Source: Eudorina sp. 2006-703-Eu-15 | Lineage: Eukaryota > Chlorophyta > Chlorophyceae > Chlamydomonadales > Volvocaceae | Direction of reading: 5' to 3' | Assembly (NCBI GenBank): GCA_003117195.1 | Contig: BDSI01000086.1 | Location: forward strand, 62,001 to 126,000 | Length of the DNA stretch: 64,000 nt | In this document: positions 33,241-44,252 of the stretch, piece after piece | How positions within the stretch are numbered: position 1 is the stretch's first letter | Layout: every line of letters begins with the position of its first letter | Notes under the pieces: generated by a model | What the model saw: the letters and a program-made list of their open reading frames with translations, nothing else | The model's database searches: none | Told to the model about the DNA's origin: nothing | Translations under genes and position numbers: made by a program

Positions 33241-34378
33241 ATGACTGGATCCCCGTTTCGCCCGGTGAGATTCGACCCTAAGATTCGGGCCGGCTATATA
33301 TCTATCTGACCGCCCGAGTAACTGTCAATGGGGAGAAGTCATGACCCCGCTTTGGCATCAGAGTATGTTATTCGTACTTTTTTCAAGAGCAAAGAGTATC
33401 TAATAATTTCCAATATATATAGCCACCCTTCTTAAGATAGCCACGCACCCTTCGCCATGCATACAGATATATACCGTACATGGAGTATGCATGCGTGCGG
33501 ACCATACATACATAATAACATAACAATTCCATCCGTTGGACACATGGCTTACACAAACAGGCCCATTGGACCGTATACATGGAAGTACGTGTAAGCAAGG
33601 ACCGACGTAGGCCTTACAGAGTATAAATGCAATAAAAGCCCAGTACCCGTAGTACCCGCGGAAACGTTTACCAAAGTCCGTCCATGCATGTACAGTGGTT
33701 TCGAGACCAGATGCTGTTGTGCAACTCGCTGCGTGACCACACATACAGATGGCGGTAGGCTACTGCTCCGAAAGACCCCTAGAGGGCTCAGGCAAATGTC
33801 TATGCCGGGGCACATCCCGACATGGGAAGAGGCGCACACGCGCATCCCGTAGCCAGGTGGTGAGGCGCGCGGGAGCAGGCTGGCATACAGCTCAATCGAT
33901 CCATCCCCTAAGAAGTAGGCCCGTGCCGTGCAATCAGGGAGAGGGGAATGTAAGGAAGTAGGCCTTACAGCAATAAATACCATGCATGTATAAAAAGCTG
34001 CTGCCCAGCTTCCGTCCGTGGAAACCTTTTCCAAATAATAAAGTCCATCCTTACACGCAGGTCGGATACGTATAATACGTACGGGGGAATTCGCCGCGCC
34101 AACCAATGCGGCTCAACTTACTTTTCGTTGGATGTCCAGCAGATAGAGATGTCTATCTGTACATGCGTTGCAGTCTCTAGATGTATTGACGGTCATTATT
34201 CCGCTGTGTATGTGTGTGTATTCCCTTATTCACCTGTGTATCCATGCCAGCCACATACATGCGGATATGATTAAATTTCCATGTATGTTTCTAATGTTTC
34301 CTGCTGTTGCTGTGCCGTACGTGTTCCTGCTCGCTCGCCCGCGATTCACAGTTTCGCGCGAGCCCGTCGTCCGTTGCG
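33241..34378. other. Spacer without a supported gene
   Basis: The sequence is AT-richer, with several TATATA stretches (about 33295 and 33413-33420). There are open frames on both strands but no family motifs or paired splice sites. The proximal part may hold the promoter of the 34379 gene. Confidence 0.4.
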
Positions 34379-36545
34379 ATGGCTACGAGCATTGCGCAGC
34401 AGCAGACGACGACGCCGAGCCGCGCGATGCCGCCGCCGCCGCCGCCGCCGGGATCCAGCGGACGCGGCAGGGCCGTCTCCGCGGCCATCATCGCCGCCAT
34501 CACCGTCTCGGCTGGGGTCGGCCTGATCTGCGCCATCTTCATTATCGTGGCACTTTACCGGCGCCGTCGTAATAAGGACTGCCAGCAGCAGCAGGTCGGT
34601 CGCTGCAGGCTTACTTATTACCTGTTGGCTTGGATGGTGCGTGGCTGGTCGGCGAAAATGCCAAACATGTGTGACAACTACAGTAGTGCGTGATGGTTGA
34701 TTGTATGTGGTACATATCTTTACACTAACCGTTACAAGGTGGACTCCTGAAATTATCCCGCTGACCGTGCGTGTATTCCAACCGGCCCCGATAGCCGGTA
34801 GGCGCCTCATCTCGTTAATCATGCAACCCATCTTCCATCACCGGGGCGGGTGGAACATTACACCCAATATTAAGGTGTTCTTTTTCGCTTAATACGGGGG
34901 GTCATGCAGCCATACCGGCGAACACACCAGGTTACCTCTTGATGAGGGTGGCTGGGGTGGCGAGCGTTAGGGATCACGCAGACACTGCGCTAACGGTATG
35001 GATAAGCCGCTGTGACCTTTCAATATGTGAGCTACTGCCCCTACCTCATCACGCACGGTCCCATCGATCGATATGTGTTCCCGCTCTCTTCTGCGTGCTG
35101 TCTTCTATCTCATCGATATTGATCTTCAGGTCGACCGACCTAGTCGACCCATTAGCTAGACCCGTCTTACAGTACTTACCCTATAGCACCTGTTGCTCTA
35201 TCTATCTTTACATTGCATGCTCGTCGCTCGGTTGTAGGGACCCATTAGTAACCGCTAGCTGACGTATGAGACCTTCGTTCACTGTGCGTGAATTGCTTGG
35301 GTACCGAGTTGTCTGCTGGCCGGCCTACAACCTTGTACGTATTTTTGTAGATGATGTCGTACAGTGTACGGCCCTCATCCATACACACCGATGTTGGGTC
35401 CATCACTCACCGCCGCTCGTGACGCATGCTACGCCACGTATACATACATCGATGTACCTCGCAGGGTGACGAGAATGATGAGAGCGTCTTTGTCTTCCCA
35501 GCCGCAAGCTTCCGTACGTAGCGCAAGGTCCCAGAGCCGCGGCGCTGCCCCATCCGCCGGCGACGACAAGCTTTTGCCAGCTGCAACCTCTGTTAGCATT
35601 TCGGCGGTGCTGATGTCGTCGACAGGGCTAACAGGGCTCGTCAGAAGGTCCTCCTCAAAGGTCTTCCCCGCAACAGCTACACCAGCCCAGCCGGCAGCAC
35701 CAGCAGGCGGCGGGTTGCCTCGATCGGAGACCAGCAAGGACCGGACAACGTCCCCTGTGCCCCCATCATGCACCAGCAGCGAGCCTAGCGGCGGAGCGGT
35801 TCCATCATCAGCCCCCTCCTGGAGCACGCCCCGGCCCCAGTCCGGCAACACCTCACAGTCGCCAGCATCACCCGTCGGCTCGCCCCGGCAGCAGTCCGCA
35901 GCTGTAGCTGCTGGGGCGGCCGGAGGCAGGACGAGTAGTGACAGCTTGAGCGGTATTAGCGGCCGTGGATGCCCTGATGAATCCACCGCTGCCGCCGTCT
36001 CTGCGGCTGCATATCAGCCCGCTGACAGCGCCACCGCCGCGCCGTGCAGCCCCAGCTCAGCGGCAGCGGCAACAGGGCAGCGTCGGTTTGCTGATGACGC
36101 CCAGTCGGCCACCTCGCCACTGTCGTCTGCTGCAGCGTCCAATCCGCAGCCGGATTGCGTGGCTGCAATCAGTGGCAAGGATGCCCAGCAGAGCGAGCCG
36201 CCGTCTACACCGTCGGCCACTGTTGGCGCCACCTCCGCGGCGGCCCTGAGCCCCGCCGCCCGGTCAGGCAGTCCTAGTCCCTACGAGTTCACCAGGCTGG
36301 CCAGTGGCAGGCAACAAAGCGCCCGGTGGCAGCGGCCTGAGCCCTTGCGCCCTTCAGCAGAGCCGGACAACCCAGGCACGACGGACCTGCCGGAGGTGTT
36401 GCCGCCGCCGATGCCGGCATTTGAGGAGGTCGTAGCAGCGGCGCCGCCGCCTGGCGCCGTGAACCTTGGCCATCCTGACGAGGACGGGGCTCGAAGCGGC
36501 GTCACTATACTAGCGCCGTCACAGGGAATGCGTCGACGACCATGA
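34379..36545 (+). CDS. Putative single-pass membrane protein with Ser/Pro/Ala tail
   Basis: The first exon, 34379-34594 (72 codons, phase 0, ending CAG followed by GTCGGT), encodes a short polyproline N-terminus. It continues into one hydrophobic helix (about residues 35-57, SAAIIAAITVSAGVGLICAI onward) followed by YRRRRNK. This is a typical membrane anchor with a cytosolic basic stop-transfer. The long exon from about 35465 to the TGA at 36543-36545 encodes some 360 residues rich in Ser, Ala, Pro and Thr, which would be the cytosolic tail. Joining the two directly is out of phase, so at least one exon between 34595 and 35464 is missing from my model, or they are separate genes. I recognise no catalytic domain. 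The tail has GC-rich, gene-like codon use. Confidence 0.45.
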
Positions 36546-36760
36546 CAGCGCTCGCCAGGGATGCACCAGCAGATCGCTGGGCCACATCAACGGGTCCCAA
36601 GCCGTGATGGATGGCCTGCCTGCTGCCTGCGTGCGGTTCAGGTGAGGTAGGTACGTGGGACTGATAAGGCTAGACAGGTACTGGTCCTGCCTCCTGAAGT
36701 AAGGAACAAATAAATGAATGTGTTGACATACGTATATGCACATGTTTGTCAGGCCGTATG

Positions 36761-36846
36761 ACAACCGAATCACACAACAACTCACAATCACCGCAAATAA
36801 CCGAATTGGAGCAGTAAACTGACGGGTGCAGTCAAACGGCGCGACA
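36761..36846 (+). repeat. 86-bp direct repeat, copy 1
   Basis: It matches 37995-38080 with about three differences. Both copies contain CAACCGAATCACACAACAAC and end CGGCGYGACA. Confidence 0.95.
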
Positions 36847-37994
36847 GCTGTCAGGCCGTATGACTGCTCTCTGACGTATCATGTGCCTACCCGTGACTCC
36901 CCCCCCCCAGCGTGCAACGCAGTAGCAAAGCTGGAAAGATGGGTTCCAGGTGGTGTGGTGTGGATGCGTGAGGTAATTGCGTCCAAATGCGGCAATAAGC
37001 GACCAGCATGCGTAGCTGGCAATATGAAGTACATGGCGACCGAGACCCGAAATGTACGACAAGTACGGCATGCTCAGACGGTGTCCGACATGATGGCAAC
37101 AGACTCGCAACAGGGAACACCAACGGCGCGGCTACTGATGCAGTCAATCAAATGGGCCAGCAGCAAACAAGGCACAAACACAAAGCACGGTGTATGCTCC
37201 AACTGGTCTACACGAAAGGCTAAGCACAAGGCGTGGCCCGGGATCTAGCGCTGGCAACTTTGGCACGGGCATTCCCACAGACAGCAAAACACGCGGGCAT
37301 CACCTCCGAACGCGGCCTGGGCTGCACACGCATGACCTCAGAACTCTCACGTCGGGCGATTCCAACTGGATGGAGCACCAAAATGACGACTGCCGAACGG
37401 AACGGCTAAGAAGTCGCCGACATACCAAATCGCTCGGCACCATTGACAACTGTCATTCAGCAACCATCATTTGATCACGCTTGACAATACAAGCGCTTTG
37501 TCTCGATTTGCTGGGAAAGCATGCGCGAAGAAGAAAAGAGACTCCTCAGCGCATGCGCGCACGTTGGCTGTTCCATTCAAAGGAGTCTGCATCAACACAA
37601 GATCAGAAATAACGTGCCATCGTGGAAGCAGCAGAAACGCTGTTGTAGGTTCGCGACACCGGAGGCAAGGCCGAAGGTAGGATCAGCTGGCTGGTCCGTT
37701 GCAGAAGCGACGCCGCGCAGCTGTCCATAACGCTGATGTAAGCACTGCGCGTGCAAATGATGACAATGGAACAAGGGCTCGGTCCAGGAGATGAATGATG
37801 TGATGAATGACCTTACATGTCTCTTCCGCTAGGCCAGGTCCATAACCTAACGAAAGGGGCCTACTAGTTGCTCATCGGCTATTGCCGAAGAGCAAATCGA
37901 GACAAAGCACCAAGGCAAAGCCTCGACCTAAATCACAAGACAAACAAGTACGACACTCTACCATCAGTGATGGTCCCGAAACCAAAGGAAACGG

Positions 37995-38080
37995 ACAACC
38001 GAATCACACAACAACTCACAATAACCGCAAATAACCGAATTGGAGCAGTAAACTGACGGGTGCAGTCAATCGGCGTGACA
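37995..38080 (+). repeat. 86-bp direct repeat, copy 2
   Basis: This is the same sequence as 36761-36846, 1.2 kb downstream in the same orientation. Confidence 0.95.
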
Positions 38081-38429
38081 TGTTATCAATGATGACCAAA
38101 CTACCAGCCATGATACCCTATCATGACTTACTTGCTACATTATTCCGCCCTTGACCCTATGTATGCATATTATTCCTTCCGCACGTCTGCACGCAGGGAA
38201 GGACCACTACGTAGGACCACCACCACCAGCAGCGCCAAAAGGTCCAGGGCGGCCTCGCGCACTCGAGCGCTAACGCCGCCCCGCCCAGCGCTAAAGCTTG
38301 AGCATCCGTACACGGCACCACCATAACGAACCCGCTCAAGGACAGATTCATGCTGGCAGGCAGTCAAGCAGCGTGCAGGCAGAATTAAGGATAGTACACG
38401 CGCGCACGCTGCTGTATCGCTTGCTGGCT

Positions 38430-40390
38430 TGCTGCCGGTTGACCGACGACTTCGTCATGTATGCTCATACGAACAACAACACAGCACGCACGCTTCCCCG
38501 CTTGACCTACACTACTACGTGTCGCAGCGTGCACTACATCATACACAGTTTGTGACTGCAGCAGGGAACGACGGAAACGGGTCACCTTTTGCCTCACCAC
38601 AACCATGCATGTGGTGTATGTGTGTGCGTGACGTAAGCAAGCATTGCTGCTCGCTCACAAATGGGCATTATTTATGACATTAGCAGTGTGGTGCGTGTGC
38701 GTGTTTTATTCATCAATGTATGTTGTGTTACGGAGCGAAGGGAGGTGTATGTGGGGCCCAGACCTTCAATCTTGACGCAAACGTCTGTTGAGACCTCCCT
38801 GATGCGTGGCCAGCACGCAGCCCGATAGGTCAGGAGCATCGATAGGGCCTTACTTGATGCAATCTGTCAATGGACAGAGCTCGAAACCCGAACTACATAC
38901 AGGTCCGCGGCGGGGCTCCGCCGCTCCCTCTCCCACGCACAGGGGCCACTTGCCCGCCGACCCGCCTTACTTCCTGTGCGGTATTGCAACTGCTAAGTAC
39001 TCGCCCGCTCGCTCACGCCAATGATGAAGTAAGGGCCATGGGACCTTACTTCGTTACGTGTGTCGTTAGTTGATCTAGTTGATCAATCGACCGTTTTGAA
39101 CCTGACCGACCACTGTTGGATGTCGACGGAGGGTGCCCCCAAGTATTGGGCAAGTTGCTTGGACGAGTAAGCAAGGTTCATCCGTTGCCTCGCTCACTGG
39201 TCTCACGGCGTGCGTGTGCGTGGTGTTCCAGCCCGCGCGGTTCATGCATGTCGAGACGCCCTTCCGTTTTCCACTCAAATTCTGCATAAATAATCTTTAG
39301 CTTCTTACTTGAGTCCTTTTTGCGGCTTCCGCATGGGTTGGATTGCTTGGGAATGAATATTGGGAATGCGATCGCGCGCGCTTAACGCGCTTGATGTATG
39401 GAGCGAGGGCGCCGCCGGATTTATCCTATGCTTCCGTCACTCATCATGCTCACACGAACAACAGCACAGCAGGGTTCCTCGCTGGACCCACACGCACTAC
39501 TACGTGTCGCAGCGTGCACTACGTACACAGATTGTGACTGCAGGGAGCGAAATAGGCCACCTACGTTTTCCTCATCACCACAACCATGCATGTGGCGTGC
39601 GTGCTTGAGGAAAGCAATCAAGCGTTGCTGCTCGCAGATGGGCATTAATGACCGCCATTAGCAGTCTGGTGTGCGTGTTTTATTCATTGAAGTGTTAGAA
39701 CGGAGCGAACGGAGGTGTATGTGGGGCCAAGACCTTCTTGACGCAAATGTCTGTTGAGACCTCCCTGATGCCAGCAGCACGCAGAAGCCCTATGCTCCAG
39801 AAGCATGGGGCCTTAATGCAATCTATCTGTTATTGGACGGAGTGGACGGAGCTCGAAACCCGAACTACAGGTCCGCGGCGGGGCTCCGCCGCTCCCTCTC
39901 CCACGCACGAGCTGTCACAGGGGCCACTTGTCCGCCGACCCGCCTTGCTGTGCGGTATTGCAACTGCGTGCAAAGTACTCACTCGCTCACGCCAATGATG
40001 AAGTAAGGGCCATGGGACCTTTGTTACGTGTGTCGTTAGTTGATCAATCGACCGTTTTGAACCTGACCGACCACTGTTGGATGTCGACGGAGGGTGCCCC
40101 AAGTGTTGGGCAAGTTGCTTGGACGAGTAAGCAAGGTTCATTCATTGTCTCTGTAGTTGTGCGGGCTCTTTGATATTGACTTATACTGTGTACGCTATGC
40201 CGTACGGTTGTTACAGTCTCACTAGTCTCACGGCGCGCGTGCGTGTGGTGTTCCAGCCCGTCCGTCGCGACGTACGCGAATGCATGTCCAGACGCCCTTC
40301 CTTTTCTCATCACTCATAACTAATCTTTACTTACCTAGTAGTATGCCTTGCGGCTTCCGCATGGGTTGGATTGGGAATGCGACCGCGCGC
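38430..40390 (+). repeat. Diverged tandem duplication of a ~0.95-kb unit
   Basis: Unit 1 (about 38430-39370) and unit 2 (about 39410-40390) share the same order of landmarks. These are CTACTACGTGTCGCAGCGTG (38512 and 39499), a GGTCCGCGGCGGGGCTCCGC block (38902 and 39870), a GACCGTTTTGAACCTGACCG block, and CTTGCGGCTTCCGCATGGGT near each end. They differ by many small indels and substitutions. No transposase or reverse transcriptase is visible. Confidence 0.85.
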
Positions 40391-41627
40391 TCAACAACGG
40401 GTTTTTTATTTCACGGGCAACGCCTAGCAACTAACGGCTGGAGGGGCCGCTGGATCAATCCTATCGTCTATCCCGCGCGAGTAGTATCTTTGGACGCATT
40501 ATAATATTATATTTGCCCAAGTCAGTCTTCCGATGTTATGACTATTTCACTGGGACGGCAGGAGCTTCCCACTGCGAAGAGCCGCCGATGCGTACGTGGA
40601 GTACGTACATGTGGACATCTGGATCAATATCACACAAAAAAATTACAACAAGTCGATACGATTGGACGGGAACCTTGGTGGCCACGGCCTGCCCAATGCG
40701 TCGCTCGACGGGCCGGTGCGTACGTGGCGGCGGTTCAGGCCTCGGTACTCGAAAACCGCGCCCAGTAGTCCCGGCGCCCGTTGCATGTATGTGTGGTCCG
40801 GATCGGAAGGACTGAACAGGTTGCTGGTGTACCCAGCCATCCACGGTCCGAAGCGAGTCATCCTTATTCCGGCACGATTTACACCGACGGGGACGGCGCT
40901 TGTGGTAGTTCTCATGCATTCCCCGAATTATTCGTATCTTTAGGTTATTGATTGGCTAGGCAGCGGCCCCAGCTGGTCCCCTATCGTTGAGGTTGGGTAA
41001 AAGTAGTGCTGACAGTGAACACGGTTGACGAGTGGTTTTTGTTTTAATCGGCGGGCGCTTGTAACCGCAGGCAGATACCGAAGGCTGCCGGTTGTATTAG
41101 TAATAAATCCCCGCGCTCCTCCATTCATTTGGCTGTATGTCTCGGTGGTGTCCCGGAGCGCGCGGGTTTGTTTTACCGTTGTTTTAGAGTTTATTGAGCA
41201 GGCCCGGGCGCCCGGCCGGCCGACCCTCTAGTTTTCATCAAGTGGGCTCGGTGTACTGTTGCTTGGCCAGGCATAGGGCCCGGTTGACTGTTACGTTCGT
41301 TGCAGGGTTCGTTGCAAGGGCCGCCACACAGTCGGTGTTTGGATGGTTTGCTTCGTTGCTTAAATTATATCAGGCAATACAATTTTAACCAATCCATACC
41401 GACCAGTCGCATGGGCAGTTGCTTGACAATGAATCATACATAGCAGCACTGAATGATACACACAATCTGTGCTATCTTCCAAAACGGGGAAATAAATTTT
41501 CGCAGATTTCCGGCCTGTCGCCAGTAGCCAAAGCTATTTTGGCAGGGCAGATTTCGGGGGCCTTCCGAGTTGCCACGCAGGAAATAAAAGTCCTGTTCGC
41601 GGGCTCGGAGGGCTTCCCGTTGTTGAA

Positions 41628-41641
41628 TGACCCGTGGGTCA
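41628..41641. repeat. TGACCCGTGGGTCA near-palindrome
   Basis: Both TGACCC/GGGTCA half-sites are perfect, with GT at the centre. It lies in gene-free DNA. Confidence 0.9.
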
Positions 41642-42947
41642 TCACTTCCCATCGATGGAAGCTGGGGTTTGAAGACACATGTCGCCGCAGCGTCCTTGTT
41701 CTGATGGGTACCCAAAACCCAGGGCGCTCAGCACCCATGCCTCCGTACCTCCCTGTGCGTCCATGCGTCCGTGCTTCCGTGCGTCCGTACATTTGTACGG
41801 CCCCTGACACTTTCGTGTTCGTCGCGGCTCGTTGATTGCGGCTCCACCCACCCAACAACCCAACCAACAGCTCACCCGGTTAATCTCGCACCTGTTGTAT
41901 CACGCCTTAAAGAGAGGACCGATCGGCAGATGTCCATGTTGGGCACCTCATGGTACATACGTACCTAGGATACTACAGCACCTACCGCACCCAACCGCCA
42001 CACAGGGGGGGGAGGAGTACGGAAGTCGGGGAGGGCTGGCGCACGACGTTGCAGTTCATCGCGGCTGTCTTCACAGGCAGGCAGGCACACAGGCAGGCAG
42101 GTGGGTGATGACGTGCGTGTGTGGGTAGCGGGTGGCACATGCGTGGGTTAAGGGGCCCGCACGGCAGGGCAGGTCAGGAGCGTGGAAGCGTCTGGGGTAT
42201 TACTGTACGGCCGCTCATGTTTTTAGAGCCTAATTCTTTACAGCTTCGAAAAGTTTTATTAGACCAGAATCAAGGTTTTGGAAAGGGCTGGATGATTTTT
42301 GCGCGACAAGGGATGTGTTTTAGAAAGTCGCTTGAGACATGAGACTTTTCAGAACTGCAAACGCTTTTCAGACTGTCAGTGATCCCAGTCATCATCCGTC
42401 AGCCACCCGTTACAGACAAACAATCCCTCGTCTGGCAAACTAGTTTGAAGCGCTGTAGGTACGGTGGGGTAATGCACCCATGGTGCAACCTAGCATGCCC
42501 ACACGCTACCGCTTAACCCACGGGACTCCCTCACGGGCTGGCCACACGCCGGTGGTCAGCTATACGCGTATACAACGACAACGGTGCCGTAGAAGCGCGT
42601 AGGAACCCGGAAAGCAGGCGCGTAGCCGTGCGTCTCTAAAGTAATTACTTTTATAGCGTGGGGGGATTTCCGGCCACCCAGCCAGTAGAATAAACGTTTT
42701 ATGAAAACAAAAATGACCGTACGTACGGGTACATACGCCGATAGCCCTACCTGCCCGCCACTGAACCCACCGCCCACTGCCCACTAAACACACACCGCAC
42801 CCCAACAGGAGAAACCCGGCTCCTGAACCGCAGTCGCTCGTGTGTCGTACCTTTGCTGGAAACCCACCCGATTCTCCCTTGCATGCATGCAAGCTCGAAA
42901 TGCTTGTACGTACGCTTTATCCTTTTCTGTGACCCTTTGGACTCCAG

Positions 42948-43259
42948 GAGGAGGCTGCTCTCGCCCGCAACGGGAACGAGGCACTCGTCCACGACCTGGC
43001 TGCAGCACGTGACGCGGAGCTGCAGGCCCACAGGGAGCGCGACACAGCAATGGCGGAGCGGAACACGTTGGCTGCCCAGCTGGAGGGCGCCCTGGAGGGA
43101 CTTAACGTGGAGCGGGGCCGCAGGGAGGAGCTGGCGCGTCAGCTGCTCAGCAGGCCGGTGGGCTCGGGTTCCGAGTCCTCAAGCGACGCGACCATCCTCG
43201 GGAGCCGCCGCTGCCTCCGCAACAGCTCCCCGCAGGACACCTCCCCGCAGGCGCGCTAG
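42948..43259 (+). pseudogene. Coiled-coil exon fragment, part 1
   Basis: An acceptor (ACTCCAG) precedes a 103-codon open frame that ends in a stop at 43257-43259. Residues 1-70 are a strongly predicted coiled coil (ARDAELQAHRERDTAMAERN and following); the end is Ser-rich. No upstream exons of the same protein were found. It may be a 3' terminal exon of a gene whose earlier exons I cannot identify, or a displaced fragment. I do not recognise the parent protein. Confidence 0.4.
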
Positions 43260-43542
43260 GCGCGCAGTGCAGCAGCGCCACCGTTCCGGATGCTGCTGAG
43301 ACTGCAGGCCCCCACACGCATTTCGTCGATGCGAGGCCGCACCTTGCCCTCATGCCACCATCTTCTGAGCCCAGCCGTCCCGCGCCGACACTGTGCCCCG
43401 CCGGGTCGGCGACACACACGCCTCCTCAAGTCCTCTGGTCCTCAGCGGCACTGAGTCGGGCAGCAGCCAGGGCTCCAGCCCCGGCGGGGAGCCCTTCTGG
43501 TCCTCCGTGGCCGTCCCCTTCCCCCTCTCCGCCCGGATCCCA

Positions 43543-43743
43543 GAGGTTGAGGGGGAGCTGAACCTGGCGCGGCGGCAGCTGGCGGCTGCGAGTGAGTCCG
43601 TCCGGGACGGGGACCAGCTGCAGGCGCAGCTTGAGGCGGCGCTGCAGCAGCGCAGCCAGGAGCAGCGGGGTTGGCAGTCGGAGGAGCTGCAGTGGCTGCG
43701 GGACGTGCGGGAAGAGTACGCGCGGCGGGAGCAGCAGCTACAG
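43543..43743 (+). pseudogene. Coiled-coil exon fragment, part 2
   Basis: The stretch between a CCCAG acceptor and a CAG|GTGGGG donor encodes another coiled coil (LNLARRQLAAASESVRDGDQ, EELQWLRDVREEYARREQQL). It follows the stop codon of part 1 by 280 bases. A short continuation, LVAAQATSELRNHKEAL, appears at about 44200-44252. Together these look like separated exons of one long coiled-coil protein, as in basal-body or cytoskeletal proteins, but intervening stops and missing exons suggest decay or heavy mis-assembly. Confidence 0.4.
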
Positions 43744-44252
43744 GTGGGGTCTCATCTTGTCAGGGGCTTCAAGGGGGCTCCAGGGACAAGGGGCAAGGCG
43801 CGTCGTCGTTGTTTGTGCCGGTTTGCCATAACGAGTTGCGGCAGGGCCCAAACGAGCGGCAAGACCGCCTTATCAATTCTGGAGTCGATGGGGCGATGCG
43901 TCTAGGACCTAGAATCCTCCGGGGGAGAGGGCGTGGGAGGGGTGGTGGCCATGACTTGTCAGCAGCCTTACCTCCTTGCAGTTACACAAATGCCAGACCG
44001 TACATGTTGTCTTCGTACACTGCCAAAGTTTTCCTCCTAAACACCACTGAGGGCTTTGGTACGAGGCCTCCCAGCTGCGCAGGTGGGGAGGGGTGATGCG
44101 ATTTCATTGAGTAGGGTATGGTTGCTGTATGTGTTGACGCTCGAAACTGGTTGCGTTGACCCGGTTGCACGCAAGCGGAGTTGCTTGCGGCGCGTGCATC
44201 TGGTCGCAGCGCAGGCCACCTCGGAGCTCCGGAACCACAAGGAGGCGCTGTG

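Larger units (their letters stand above)
36546..42947. other. Repeat-rich region without a supported gene
   Basis: The region contains paired 86-bp direct repeats, an approximately 0.95-kb diverged tandem duplication (38430-40390), and anonymous open frames under 140 codons without motifs. A partial palindrome TGACCCGTGGGTCA lies at 41628. I see no gene I can defend. Confidence 0.45.
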
